Below, piece by piece: positions 56,295 through 64,000 of a stretch of 64,000 nt of DNA. The stretch is from contig NZ_FOXJ01000001.1 of NCBI RefSeq assembly GCF_900115685.1, positions 2,451,796 to 2,515,795 on the forward strand, in the 5' to 3' direction. Position 1 is the first letter of the stretch; each line of letters begins with the position of its first letter. Position numbers and translations under genes: made by a program. The stretch comes from Variovorax sp. 770b2. GTDB lineage: Bacteria; Pseudomonadota; Gammaproteobacteria; Burkholderiales; Burkholderiaceae_C. Under the pieces are notes generated by a model. The model saw only the letters and a program-made list of their open reading frames with translations. It searched no databases and was not told the origin of the DNA.

Positions 56295-57494
56295 GTGGCT
56301 GCTTCTTCCGCTTCCGATACCGCAGGTATCCCAGGTGCCCCAGGCACCCAACTTCTCAAGACGCCGCTGCACGACCTCCACGTGGAGCTCGGCGCCCGCA
56401 TGGTGCCCTTCGCGGGCTATTCCATGCCCGTGCAGTACCCCGCGGGCCTCATGGCCGAGCACAAGCACACGCGCGATGCGGCAGGCCTCTTCGATATTTC
56501 CCACATGGGCCAGCTGCGCCTCGTCGGCCCCGACGCAGCCGCTGCCTTCGAAACCCTGATGCCCGTCGACGTGATCGACCTGCCCGCCGGCAAGCAGCGC
56601 TACGGCCTCCTGCTGAACGACGAGGGCGGCATCCTGGACGACCTGATGTTCTTCAACGAAGGCCACGGCTCGCTCTTCGTGATCGTGAACGGCGCCTGCA
56701 AGGTCGACGACATCGCGCACATCCAGCAGAAGATCGGCGCGCGCTGCGAGGTGCAGCCGCTGCCCGACCACGCCCTCCTCGCGCTGCAAGGCCCGCAGGC
56801 CGCGGCCACGCTGGCGCGCCTGTCGCCCGGCATCGAGCGCTTCGTGTTCATGACGGGCGGTGCGGTGCAGATCGGCGGCATCGCCGCCTTCGTCACCCGC
56901 AGCGGCTACACGGGCGAAGACGGCTTCGAAATTTCCGTGGCCGGCAAGGACGCCGACGCCCTCGCCCGCCTGCTGCTGGCCCAGCCCGAGGTCAAGCCCA
57001 TTGGCCTCGGCGCCCGCAACTCGCTGCGGCTCGAAGCGGGCCTGTGCCTCTACGGCAACGACATCGACACCACCACCACGCCGGTCGAGGCTTCGCTCAA
57101 CTGGGCGATGCAGAAGGTGCGCCGCACGGGCGGCGCGCGCGAAGGCGGCTTTCCGGGCGCGGCCAAGATCCTTGCCCAACTCACGGCCGCGGCCGTCGGC
57201 GCCGCGGGCCACACCGACCACGACACCTTGAAGCGCAAGCGCGTCGGCCTCGTGGCGCTGGAGCGCATTCCGGTGCGCGACGGCACGGTGCTGCAATCCT
57301 TCGAAGGGCAGGACATCGGCATCGTCACGAGCGGCCTGCTCGGCCCGAGCGCCGACCGCTGCGTCGCGATGGGCTACGTGGCCACCGCTTTCTCGGAGCC
57401 CGGCACGCGCGTGCAGGCCATCGTGCGCGGCAAGCCGGTGCCGATGGAAGTCTCGACCATGCCCTTTGTGCCGACTCGCTACTACCGCGGCTAG
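56295..57494 (+). CDS. gcvT: Glycine cleavage system aminomethyltransferase (T protein)
   Basis: A 399-residue protein (E. coli GcvT 364), with the extra length mostly in the N-terminal tail. It transfers the aminomethyl carbon to tetrahydrofolate. Family segments: ARMVPFAGYSMPVQYPAGLM, GLFDISHMGQLRL (with the Asp/His that bind folate), GILDDLMFF, SRSGYTGEDGFEIS-type (here FVTRSGYTGEDGFEIS), GLGARNSLRLEAGLCLYGND and VSTMPFVPTRYY. I prefer GTG 56295, six bases after GGAG, over ATG 56250, which lies close to aptamer 2. The N-terminal tail contains a 9-bp repeat. Confidence 0.93.
   Translation: MAASSASDTAGIPGAPGTQLLKTPLHDLHVELGARMVPFAGYSMPVQYPAGLMAEHKHTRDAAGLFDISHMGQLRLVGPDAAAAFETLMPVDVIDLPAGKQRYGLLLNDEGGILDDLMFFNEGHGSLFVIVNGACKVDDIAHIQQKIGARCEVQPLPDHALLALQGPQAAATLARLSPGIERFVFMTGGAVQIGGIAAFVTRSGYTGEDGFEISVAGKDADALARLLLAQPEVKPIGLGARNSLRLEAGLCLYGNDIDTTTTPVEASLNWAMQKVRRTGGAREGGFPGAAKILAQLTAAAVGAAGHTDHDTLKRKRVGLVALERIPVRDGTVLQSFEGQDIGIVTSGLLGPSADRCVAMGYVATAFSEPGTRVQAIVRGKPVPMEVSTMPFVPTRYYRG
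56323..56349 (+). repeat. 9-bp minisatellite, three units, inside gcvT
   Basis: CAGGTATCC, CAGGTGCCC and CAGGCACCC encode GIPGAPGTQ in the N-terminal tail of GcvT. Confidence 0.75.
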
Positions 57495-57546
57495 GCTCCG
57501 GGCCTCGATTCCCCCGATCATCATTTTTTCCACGAGGAGTTTCCCC

Positions 57547-57918
57547 ATGAGCATCAAGTACACCAAGGACCACGAGTGGGTCTCGGCCGAAGGCGGCGCC
57601 GCCACCGTCGGCATCACCGTGCACGCGCAGGACGCGCTGGGCGACGTCGTGTTCGTCGACCTGCCCGAAGTCGGCAAGACCTTCGCGCAGGGCGAAGTCG
57701 CCGGTGTCGTCGAATCGGTGAAGGCCGCGGCCGACGTGTTCATGCCCGTCTCGGGCGAGATCACCGAAGTGAACGAAGCGCTGCGCGCCGACCCTTCGCT
57801 CGCCAACACCGACCCGCTGGCCACCGGCTGGTTCTTCAAGGTCAAGCTGAGCGAGCCCGCGCAACTCGACGCGCTGCTCGACGCTGCCACCTACGACAAG
57901 TTCGCCGCCGAATCCTGA
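57547..57918 (+). CDS. gcvH: Glycine cleavage system H protein
   Basis: A 123-residue lipoyl carrier. The lipoylated Lys is K59 in GVVESVKAAADVFMPVSG. KYTKDHEWVSAEGG and the C-terminal NTDPLATGWFFKVKLSEP are family hallmarks. It shuttles the aminomethyl group between P, T and L proteins. GAGGAG lies upstream of the ATG (57547). It is 52 bases after gcvT. Confidence 0.96.
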   Translation: MSIKYTKDHEWVSAEGGAATVGITVHAQDALGDVVFVDLPEVGKTFAQGEVAGVVESVKAAADVFMPVSGEITEVNEALRADPSLANTDPLATGWFFKVKLSEPAQLDALLDAATYDKFAAES

Positions 57919-57957
57919 AAATGCTTGCCCCTCGGCTTGCCACTTCGTGTGCCTCGC

Positions 57958-57975
57958 CCTTCCCCATGGGGAAGG
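57958..57975. repeat. Perfect palindrome in the gcvH-gcvP gap
   Basis: CCTTCCCCATGGGGAAGG. It lies in a 129-base spacer that also contains GGGGCGGCCCGGCGG, a REP-like GC stretch typical of the group. It may trim or attenuate the gcvT-H part of the message. Confidence 0.7.
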
Positions 57976-58047
57976 CGCGGCCCGCCTTGGGGCGGCCCGG
58001 CGGCGACCGCTGAGCCTCTCTTCTTTTTTTACGCCGATATCACCGCC

Positions 58048-60963
58048 ATGCCGATTCCCGCCCTTCCCTCTTTGCAAGAACTAGAGAACGCCGAAGAATT
58101 CCTCGCCCGCCACATCGGCATCGATGCGGCGGACGAGGCGCGCATGCTGCCGGTGATCGGCTCGGCAACGCGGGCGGAGCTCATCGACGGCATCGTGCCC
58201 GCGGCCATCCGCCGTGCAAAGCCGATGCGCCTGCCGGCCCCGGTGACCGAGGCCGATGCACTGGCCGAGCTGAAGGCGATGGCGTCCAAGAACAAGGTGT
58301 TCAGGAACTTCATCGGCCAGGGCTACTACGGCACGCACACGCCGGGCGTCATCCTGCGCAACGTGCTGGAGAACCCCGCCTGGTACACCGCCTACACGCC
58401 CTACCAGGCCGAGATTTCGCAGGGCCGCATGGAGGCTCTGCTCAACTTCCAGACGATGGTGTGCGACCTCACGGGCATGGCCATCGCCAATGCGTCGATG
58501 CTGGACGAAGCCACGGCCGCGGCCGAGGCGATGACGCTGGCCAAGCGCAGCGTCAAGAGCAAGAGCAACGTGTTCCTGGTGTCGGGCGACTGCCATCCGC
58601 AGACCATCGAGGTCATCAGGACGCGCGCCGCGCCGCTGGGCATCCAGGTCAAGGTGAGCACCGTCTCCGAGACGCTGCCGCACCTGATGGCCAGCTGCGA
58701 ATTCTTCGGCGTGCTCGCGCAGTACCCCGCCACCACCGGCCACGTGCACGACCTGCGCCCGCTCGCGGGCCACGCCCATCAATGCGACGCCGCCTTCTGC
58801 GTGGCGGCCGACCTGCTCGCGCTCACGCTGCTCGCGCCGCCCGGCGAATGGGACGCCGACATCGTCTGCGGCACTACGCAGCGCTTCGGCATGCCGCTGT
58901 GCAACGGCGGCCCGCACGCCGCGTACCTGGCCTGCCGCGATTCGTTCAAGCGCTCGCTGCCGGGGCGCCTCGTGGGCGTGAGCGTCGACAGCCACGGCCA
59001 GCCCGCCTACCGCCTCGCGCTGCAGACGCGCGAGCAGCACATCCGCCGCGAGAAGGCCACCTCCAACATCTGTACCGCGCAGGTGCTGCCGGCCGTGGTG
59101 GCCAGCATGTACGCCGTGTACCACGGGCCCGATGGGCTCACGCGCATCGCGCAGCGCGTGGCGGCGCTCACGGCCATCCTCTCGAAGGGCCTGTCGCAGA
59201 TGGGCCGCGAGCCGGTCAACACCACCGCGTTCGACTCGCTCACGATCCGCACCGGCGACGACACCGCCGCGATCATCGAGCGCGCGCAAGCCGGCGGCGT
59301 CAACCTGCGCCAGCGGCTGCAGCAGCACCTGGGCATCTCGCTGGACGAGACCACCACGCGCGCCGACATCGAAACGCTCTGGGCCCTGTTCGGGCCCAGC
59401 GGCACGCCGATGCCGCGCTTCGACGACCTGGCCGCCCACACGACGCCGCTCATTCCCGAAGACCTGCGCCGCGCGAGCGCCTTCCTCACGCACCCGGTGT
59501 TCAACACCCACAAGAGCGAGACCGCGATGCTGCGCTACATCCGCAGCCTCTCGGACAAGGACCTTGCGCTGGACCGCAGCATGATCCCTCTGGGCAGCTG
59601 CACCATGAAGCTCAACGCGACCAGCGAGATGATCCCCATCACTTGGCCCGAGTTCGCGAACATCCACCCCTTCGCGCCCGCCGAACAGCAGCTGGGCTAC
59701 GCGCAGCTCGACGCGCAACTGCGCGCGTGGCTCTGCGAGGCGACCGGCTACGCGGGCATCAGCCTGCAGCCCAACGCGGGCTCGCAGGGCGAGTACGCGG
59801 GCCTCCTGGCCATCAGGTCGTTCCACGAAGCCAAGGGCCAGGGCCACCGCAACATCTGCCTGATTCCCTCGTCGGCGCACGGCACCAACCCCGCGAGCGC
59901 GCAAATGGTCGGCCTGCAGGTGGTGGTGACGGCCTGCGACGCGCAAGGCAACGTCGACATGGATGACTTGAAGCGCGCCTGCGAGAAGCACAGCGACAAG
60001 CTGGCCGCGGTGATGATCACCTACCCCAGCACGCACGGCGTGTTCGAGACGCGCGTGAAAGAGCTCTGCGAGCTCGTGCACGAACACGGCGGCCGCGTGT
60101 ACGTCGACGGCGCCAACATGAACGCGCTGGTCGGCGTGGCCGCGCCGGGCGAATTCGGCGGCGACGTGAGCCACCTGAACCTGCACAAGACTTTCTGCAT
60201 CCCGCACGGCGGCGGCGGGCCGGGCGTGGGTCCGGTGTGCGTGGTCGAAGACCTGGTGCCCTACCTGCCGGGCCATGCGACGGCCGGCGTCGCATCGAAC
60301 GGCGTGGGCGCCGTGTCGGCCGCGCCGCTGGGCAACGCGGCCGTGCTGCCTATCAGCTGGATGTACTGCCGCATGATGGGCGCCAAGGGCCTGCAGGCCG
60401 CGACCGAAACCGCCATCCTCAGCGCCAACTACATCAGCGCGCGCCTGAAGGACCACTACCCCACGCTGTACGCGAGCCCCAACGGGCACGTCGCGCACGA
60501 GTGCATCCTCGACCTGCGCCCGTTGAAGGACACGAGCGGCGTCACCGCCGAGGACGTTGCCAAGCGCCTCATCGACTACGGCTTCCACGCCCCCACGCTG
60601 AGCTTCCCCGTGCCCGGCACGCTGATGGTCGAGCCGACCGAGAGCGAACCGCTGGCCGAACTGGACCGCTTCATCGACGCGATGATCGCGATCCGCGGCG
60701 AGATCCGCCGCATCGAGGAAGGCGTGTGGCCCCAGGAAGACAACCCGCTCAAGCACGCACCGCACACCGCGGCCAGCCTGCTGGGCACCGAATGGGACCA
60801 CCCGTACGCGCGCGAACTCGGCGCCTTCCCGCTGGCCGAACTCAAGAAGGCCAAGTACTGGCCGCCGATCGGCCGCGTGGACAACGTCTACGGCGACCGC
60901 AACCTGTTCTGCAGCTGCGTGCCGGTGGGCGAGTACGAGGAAACCGAAGGGGCCCGAGGCTGA
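58048..60963 (+). CDS. gcvP: Glycine dehydrogenase (decarboxylating), P protein
   Basis: A 971-residue PLP enzyme fused from two halves, as in E. coli (957). The PLP Lys is about K714 in [18 protein letters not shown]. Other segments are [60 protein letters not shown] and [16 protein letters not shown] (here [14 protein letters not shown]). It decarboxylates glycine and loads the aminomethyl group onto GcvH. ATG 58048 starts at [12 protein letters not shown]. No gcvL/lpd is adjacent. Confidence 0.97.
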   Translation: MPIPALPSLQELENAEEFLARHIGIDAADEARMLPVIGSATRAELIDGIVPAAIRRAKPMRLPAPVTEADALAELKAMASKNKVFRNFIGQGYYGTHTPGVILRNVLENPAWYTAYTPYQAEISQGRMEALLNFQTMVCDLTGMAIANASMLDEATAAAEAMTLAKRSVKSKSNVFLVSGDCHPQTIEVIRTRAAPLGIQVKVSTVSETLPHLMASCEFFGVLAQYPATTGHVHDLRPLAGHAHQCDAAFCVAADLLALTLLAPPGEWDADIVCGTTQRFGMPLCNGGPHAAYLACRDSFKRSLPGRLVGVSVDSHGQPAYRLALQTREQHIRREKATSNICTAQVLPAVVASMYAVYHGPDGLTRIAQRVAALTAILSKGLSQMGREPVNTTAFDSLTIRTGDDTAAIIERAQAGGVNLRQRLQQHLGISLDETTTRADIETLWALFGPSGTPMPRFDDLAAHTTPLIPEDLRRASAFLTHPVFNTHKSETAMLRYIRSLSDKDLALDRSMIPLGSCTMKLNATSEMIPITWPEFANIHPFAPAEQQLGYAQLDAQLRAWLCEATGYAGISLQPNAGSQGEYAGLLAIRSFHEAKGQGHRNICLIPSSAHGTNPASAQMVGLQVVVTACDAQGNVDMDDLKRACEKHSDKLAAVMITYPSTHGVFETRVKELCELVHEHGGRVYVDGANMNALVGVAAPGEFGGDVSHLNLHKTFCIPHGGGGPGVGPVCVVEDLVPYLPGHATAGVASNGVGAVSAAPLGNAAVLPISWMYCRMMGAKGLQAATETAILSANYISARLKDHYPTLYASPNGHVAHECILDLRPLKDTSGVTAEDVAKRLIDYGFHAPTLSFPVPGTLMVEPTESEPLAELDRFIDAMIAIRGEIRRIEEGVWPQEDNPLKHAPHTAASLLGTEWDHPYARELGAFPLAELKKAKYWPPIGRVDNVYGDRNLFCSCVPVGEYEETEGARG

Positions 60964-61002
60964 ACGCGCGGGCGCCGCGGCGCTTTCTACAGTTCCTGCC
61001 GG

Positions 61003-61251
61003 TCAGCCTTCGCGACGGTACATCGACCACTTCACGGTGAGGATGTCCGCCGCGATCTTCGCGGCATTCACGCCCGCGTAGGTCTCGGACGGATTGAATT
61101 CGAAAGCCTCCTGGTACCGCTTGACCTGCGCGTAGTCGCGGTCGAAGGTCATCGGGCCCATGAGCTCCGCGGGATCGACGCCCGCAGGCAGCGCGAGGAA
61201 TTTCTCCGGATCGGTGGCACTCTGGTAGAGGTCGACGCTCATCGGGTTCAT
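61003..61251 (-). CDS. Small conserved-looking hypothetical protein
   Basis: An 82-residue soluble protein of unknown function (MSVDLYQSATDPEKFLALPA, MTFDRDYAQVKRYQEAFEFN, AAKIAADILTVKWSMYRREG). GAGG lies nine bases before ATG 61251; a second Met is three codons inside. There is no signal or membrane segment. It is convergent with gcvP. Confidence 0.6.
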   Translation of the reverse strand: MNPMSVDLYQSATDPEKFLALPAGVDPAELMGPMTFDRDYAQVKRYQEAFEFNPSETYAGVNAAKIAADILTVKWSMYRREG

Positions 61252-61368
61252 ATGCTTGTCCTCGAAATTTGAGAACAGATAGTCCCCGGCCCCGGCGCCG
61301 CGCGCAATCGGCCCGCGCCTACACGGCGCGCCGGATCGGGGCTCACGGCCCCTCTCTTGCCCTCTGCT

Positions 61369-62292
61369 TCAGGGCTGCTTCTTCTTGGCCAGTTCGCCCG
61401 TGGCAATCTGCTGGCGGAAACCGCGCAGGCTGGCCTTCACCTTGCGCTCGTTCTCCGGCCCCATGCGCACCATGATCTTCTGGCCCGAGGACATCGCCTC
61501 CAGCTTCGCGTCGACGTACTCGTAGCGCACCCACGGCCGCTGCGAAGGCACGTCGCCCTTCACCTCGACCAGCCGCACCTGCACCGGGCCGCCGGGCTCG
61601 GGCGCCTGCAGCAGGTGATCGATCACCGCGATGAGCCGGTCGTTGAAGTAGCGGCCCGGAAAGCCCAGCTCTTCATACGCCTTCTGGAACAGCGGATAGA
61701 GCTTGGCGTACACCGTCGCCGCCTTGGCCGGATCGACCGTCTCGGCGAGCAGCACGATGCCGTTGTAGCGCGCCGCATTGTTCGCGGCGATGGTCTGCGT
61801 GCCGCCCTGCTGCGGCCCGTCGGTGATGAAGCGCTGCCCCGTGGGCTGCACCGGCCAGGCGCTGGCGGGCGCCTGCTCGCGCGCGAGGTTGTCGACCGTG
61901 GCCACGAAGCGCCGCACGATGCCGTCCGGGCGCAGGTAGGCCGAGGCGTTCTTGCCGCCGAGGAGCTCGCTCAACGCCTTCATCACGCGCGAATCGGATT
62001 CCGCCAGCGCCGGCAGCGCGGCATCGGGCGGCGCGAGCGCATCGACGGGGTTCTGCGGGCCCGTGGGCTCCGCGGCGGGCGCCGGCGCGGGGCCGTCGTT
62101 CGGCGCGGCGGCCACCGGCGCGGGCTCGGGGGGCTTTTGCTGTTGCTGCTGGTACCAGCGCCAGCCGAAGAACGCGGCCGCCAGCACCACGAGGCCGATG
62201 ACGACGAGCATGCCGATCGGCGTCTCGCGGCGGGGTCTGAATTCGGGGGCGTCCCGGGAGCCTGGGGAGTCCGAGGATGGGTTGTCGGTCAT
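61369..62292 (-). CDS. DUF3014-domain membrane-anchored protein
   Basis: A 307-residue protein. One N-terminal membrane helix (TPIGMLVVIGLVVLAAAFFG, about 25-45) is followed by a Gln/Pro/Ala linker and the periplasmic DUF3014 domain (LPALAESDSRVMKALSELLG, RFVATVDNLAREQAPASAWP, YNGIVLLAETVDPAKAATVY, LYPLFQKAYEELGFPGRYFN). Function unknown; it is a single-copy type of gene in many proteobacteria. ATG 62292 was chosen for the cytoplasmic tail before the helix. Confidence 0.85.
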   Translation of the reverse strand: MTDNPSSDSPGSRDAPEFRPRRETPIGMLVVIGLVVLAAAFFGWRWYQQQQQKPPEPAPVAAAPNDGPAPAPAAEPTGPQNPVDALAPPDAALPALAESDSRVMKALSELLGGKNASAYLRPDGIVRRFVATVDNLAREQAPASAWPVQPTGQRFITDGPQQGGTQTIAANNAARYNGIVLLAETVDPAKAATVYAKLYPLFQKAYEELGFPGRYFNDRLIAVIDHLLQAPEPGGPVQVRLVEVKGDVPSQRPWVRYEYVDAKLEAMSSGQKIMVRMGPENERKVKASLRGFRQQIATGELAKKKQP

Positions 62293-62430
62293 GGCGGCAC
62301 GTTCCTTTTTGCTGAAGGCTGTGTGATGCAACAGGTCGGCCGATGTTGCATCAATCGGCGCGCCGTCACGCCACAAGCTCGTAACGCCTTGTGACGCGTT
62401 GCGAGCCGAGGTGCCCGTCCGCGCGAAGTT

Positions 62431-63099
62431 TCAGGCCGGCGCGCTGAGCGACTGCAGCCACGCGAGCGTGCCCTGCAGCTCGGCCGGACGGATCTCGTGC
62501 GCGCCCGGAAAGTCGGAGCCCGACAGCGCCAGCGGCAGCGTGCGCGCAAGCTCACGCGTGGCCTGCGCCGCACCCGGTGGAATCACGTTGTCGGCGCTGC
62601 CGTGGCTCACCCACAGCGCCTTGCCCTCGAAGGCCTCGGCGGGCGCGATGTGCGGCACCACCTGCGCCAGCAGCCGGCTGTGCCACACCAGCGCGGCGCG
62701 CAGCTTCGCGGGCTGCGTGAGCAGGAGCGACAGCGCCATGATCCCGCCCTGGCTGAAGCCCCCCACCACGATGCGCTCGGGCGGCACGCCCAGTTGCTGC
62801 GCGGCCGAGTCGATCATCTCGCCGACCAGGAAGCGGCTCTCGCGTTCCTGCTCTTCGTCGATGTGGCGCTCGCCGTTGGGCAGCACCTCGAACTCGAACC
62901 ATGCATAGGCATCGGGCGACAGCACATACGGCGCGCGCAGGCTCAGCACGTGGAACTGCGGCGGCATCAGCCGCGCGAGGCCGAACAGGTCCTGCTCGTT
63001 GCTGCCGACGCCGTGCATCAGCACCAGCAGCCAGGGCTCGCGGACGCTGGCCTGTGCGCTGTGTTCGAGAAACTTGAGGGGGAGATGGAGCTGGGTCAT
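62431..63099 (-). CDS. Alpha/beta-hydrolase of the phospholipase/carboxylesterase (YpfH-like) family
   Basis: A 222-residue esterase. The nucleophile Ser is in VVGGFSQGGIMALSL (G-x-S-x-G), the Asp in WVSHGSADNVIPP and the His in FPGAHEIRP. VLMHGVGSNEQDLFGLA holds the oxyanion loop (HG-x-G). Substrates are short acyl esters; acyl-protein thioesterase activity is possible. It precedes no obvious partner and ends 138 bases before the DUF3014 gene. It follows the nitronate monooxygenase gene by eight bases, so the two may be co-transcribed. Confidence 0.88.
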   Translation of the reverse strand: MTQLHLPLKFLEHSAQASVREPWLLVLMHGVGSNEQDLFGLARLMPPQFHVLSLRAPYVLSPDAYAWFEFEVLPNGERHIDEEQERESRFLVGEMIDSAAQQLGVPPERIVVGGFSQGGIMALSLLLTQPAKLRAALVWHSRLLAQVVPHIAPAEAFEGKALWVSHGSADNVIPPGAAQATRELARTLPLALSGSDFPGAHEIRPAELQGTLAWLQSLSAPA

Positions 63100-63107
63100 G
63101 AAGTGGT

Positions 63108-64000
63108 TCAGAGGGATGCGTGAAAACCTTGCGCGAGCGCGCGCGTGACTTCGGCCGACGACACCTCGCGGCAGCCGGCGGCGTTCTGCCCCGACCAGAG
63201 CGGGGAGAAGTCGCCGCTGCCCTTCGCCTCGGCCTTGGCGCGCAGCGGCGCGATGCCCGAAGTGGCGAGCGGAAACTCGGGCGCCGCGGCGCCGATGGGC
63301 CCCAGCTCGCGCATCACGCGATTGACGATGCCGCGCGCCGGCCGGCCGGTGAAGAGATTGGTGAGCGCGGTGTGGCGGGCGGCTTCGCTCTTGAGCGCCG
63401 CGCGGTGGATCGCGCTGGTCGTGGCCTCGGGCGTCAGCATGTAGGCGGTGCCCACCTGCACGCCCGCGGCGCCCAGGGCCATGGCCGCGGCCACGCCGCT
63501 CGCATCGGCGATGCCGCCGGCCGCGATCACCGGCACCTTCACCGCGCGCACCAACTGCGGCAGCAAGGCGAAGGTGCCGAGCTGCTTGGTCAAGTCGTGC
63601 GAGAGGAAGTGCCCGCGATGGCCGCCTGCCTCGAGCCCCTGCGCAATCACCGCATCGGCGCCATGCGCTTCGAGCCACAGCGCCTCTTCGACCGTGGTGG
63701 CAGAAGCCAGCACCTTCGCGCCCCAGCCATGCACCCGCGCGAGCAGTTCCGCGGGCGGCAAACCGAAATGAAAGCTCACCACCGGCGGCTTGAACTCGGC
63801 CAGCAGATCGGCCACCTCGGCGCTGAAGGGATTGCGCCCCGGGCCAGTGGGAATGCTCGCCGCATCGATGCCGAATTCGGCGTAGTACGGCGCCAGCGCA
63901 GCGCGCCACGTGGCCTCGCGCTCGGTGCTCGGCACGGGCGGCGTGTGGCAGAAGAAGTTGACGTTGTAGGGCCTGTCGGTGCCCGCGCGGATGGCCGCGA
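63108..64000 (-). CDS. Nitronate monooxygenase (2-nitropropane dioxygenase family), 5' end outside window
   Basis: The visible 297 residues are the C-terminal part of an NMO-type TIM barrel; the start lies beyond the right edge. FMN-binding segments are VIAQGLEAGGHRGHF, VPVIAAGGIADASGVAAAMA and ALGAAGVQVGTAYMLTPEA, and the late NRVMRELGP is typical of the group. Class I nitronate monooxygenases oxidise propionate-3-nitronate and other nitronates. It is upstream of, and eight bases from, the esterase. Confidence 0.9.
   Translation of the reverse strand, partial: AAIRAGTDRPYNVNFFCHTPPVPSTEREATWRAALAPYYAEFGIDAASIPTGPGRNPFSAEVADLLAEFKPPVVSFHFGLPPAELLARVHGWGAKVLASATTVEEALWLEAHGADAVIAQGLEAGGHRGHFLSHDLTKQLGTFALLPQLVRAVKVPVIAAGGIADASGVAAAMALGAAGVQVGTAYMLTPEATTSAIHRAALKSEAARHTALTNLFTGRPARGIVNRVMRELGPIGAAAPEFPLATSGIAPLRAKAEAKGSGDFSPLWSGQNAAGCREVSSAEVTRALAQGFHASL

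Overview
The window looks like a chromosomal segment of a high-GC betaproteobacterium of the Comamonadaceae, most likely Variovorax or a close relative. The reasons are the gene content (AidB, CoA-acylating MmsA, Eat-EutBC, a riboswitch-controlled gcvTHP operon, TRAP transporters, many LysR regulators), the strongly GC-biased third codon positions, and short GC-rich palindromes typical of the group. I see no rRNA, tRNA, transposase, integrase or CRISPR array. This is my reading of the sequence, not a database result.

Layout. 0-5.4 kb: a minus-strand envelope-stress module (YbjN-like, PspA/IM30, small protein, OB-fold membrane protein, flotillin, zinc ribbon, start of a giant 'DNA repair ATPase'). 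5.5-15.1 kb: ordinary accessory metabolism (GNAT, LysR/mmsA, methyltransferase, opgD, LysR/SDR, aidB). 15.1-22.7 kb: an AraC regulator, then a compact AT-richer cluster: SAM-dependent methyltransferase fold, haem-oxygenase-like diiron oxidase, DUF1330 protein, EamA exporter, AlaX-type tRNA deacylase, short Rieske protein, ArgE-like hydrolase. It ends at an FKBP. 22.8-26.5 kb: ethanolamine permease and ammonia-lyase behind a sigma-54 promoter. 26.5-29.7 kb: hipBA and a carotenoid oxygenase.

29.7-36.3 kb: a low-GC accessory island of about ten small genes. Plus-strand genes are followed by minus-strand genes, and a degenerate repeat with core CGGCCA-N2-A-S-CAGAC separates them. The repeat flips strand with the genes. 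One product looks like an Imm33/DUF2185 immunity protein and one has leucine-rich repeats. A structured leader precedes the last small gene.

36.7-44.1 kb: a HAD lipoprotein and an AhpD-like enzyme, then a lipid A/LPS modification locus (eptA, two PAP2 phosphatases) divergent from a PmrAB-like two-component system. Two ATGA-coupled 26-codon mini-ORFs, made by a 77-bp tandem duplication, sit between regulator and kinase. 44.1-48.8 kb: a thioesterase/EamA/SDR operon and ETF-ubiquinone oxidoreductase. 49-54.7 kb: small secreted proteins, an ECF sigma/anti-sigma pair and a TRAP transporter. 54.8-61 kb: two small proteins and a tandem glycine riboswitch driving gcvTHP. 61-64 kb: a small hypothetical, DUF3014, an esterase and a truncated nitronate monooxygenase.

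The strongest candidates for something undescribed are: (1) the 16.2-20.2 kb cluster. Its EamA exporter next to an AlaX-like deacylase matches the self-resistance pair known from the fluorothreonine producer Streptomyces cattleya, and suggests biosynthesis of a toxic non-protein amino acid. (2) The repeat-punctuated small-gene array, which looks cassette-like but has no integron core sites. (3) The coupled mini-ORFs inside the two-component operon. (4) The mutually exclusive hairpins upstream of the gene starting at 36317.
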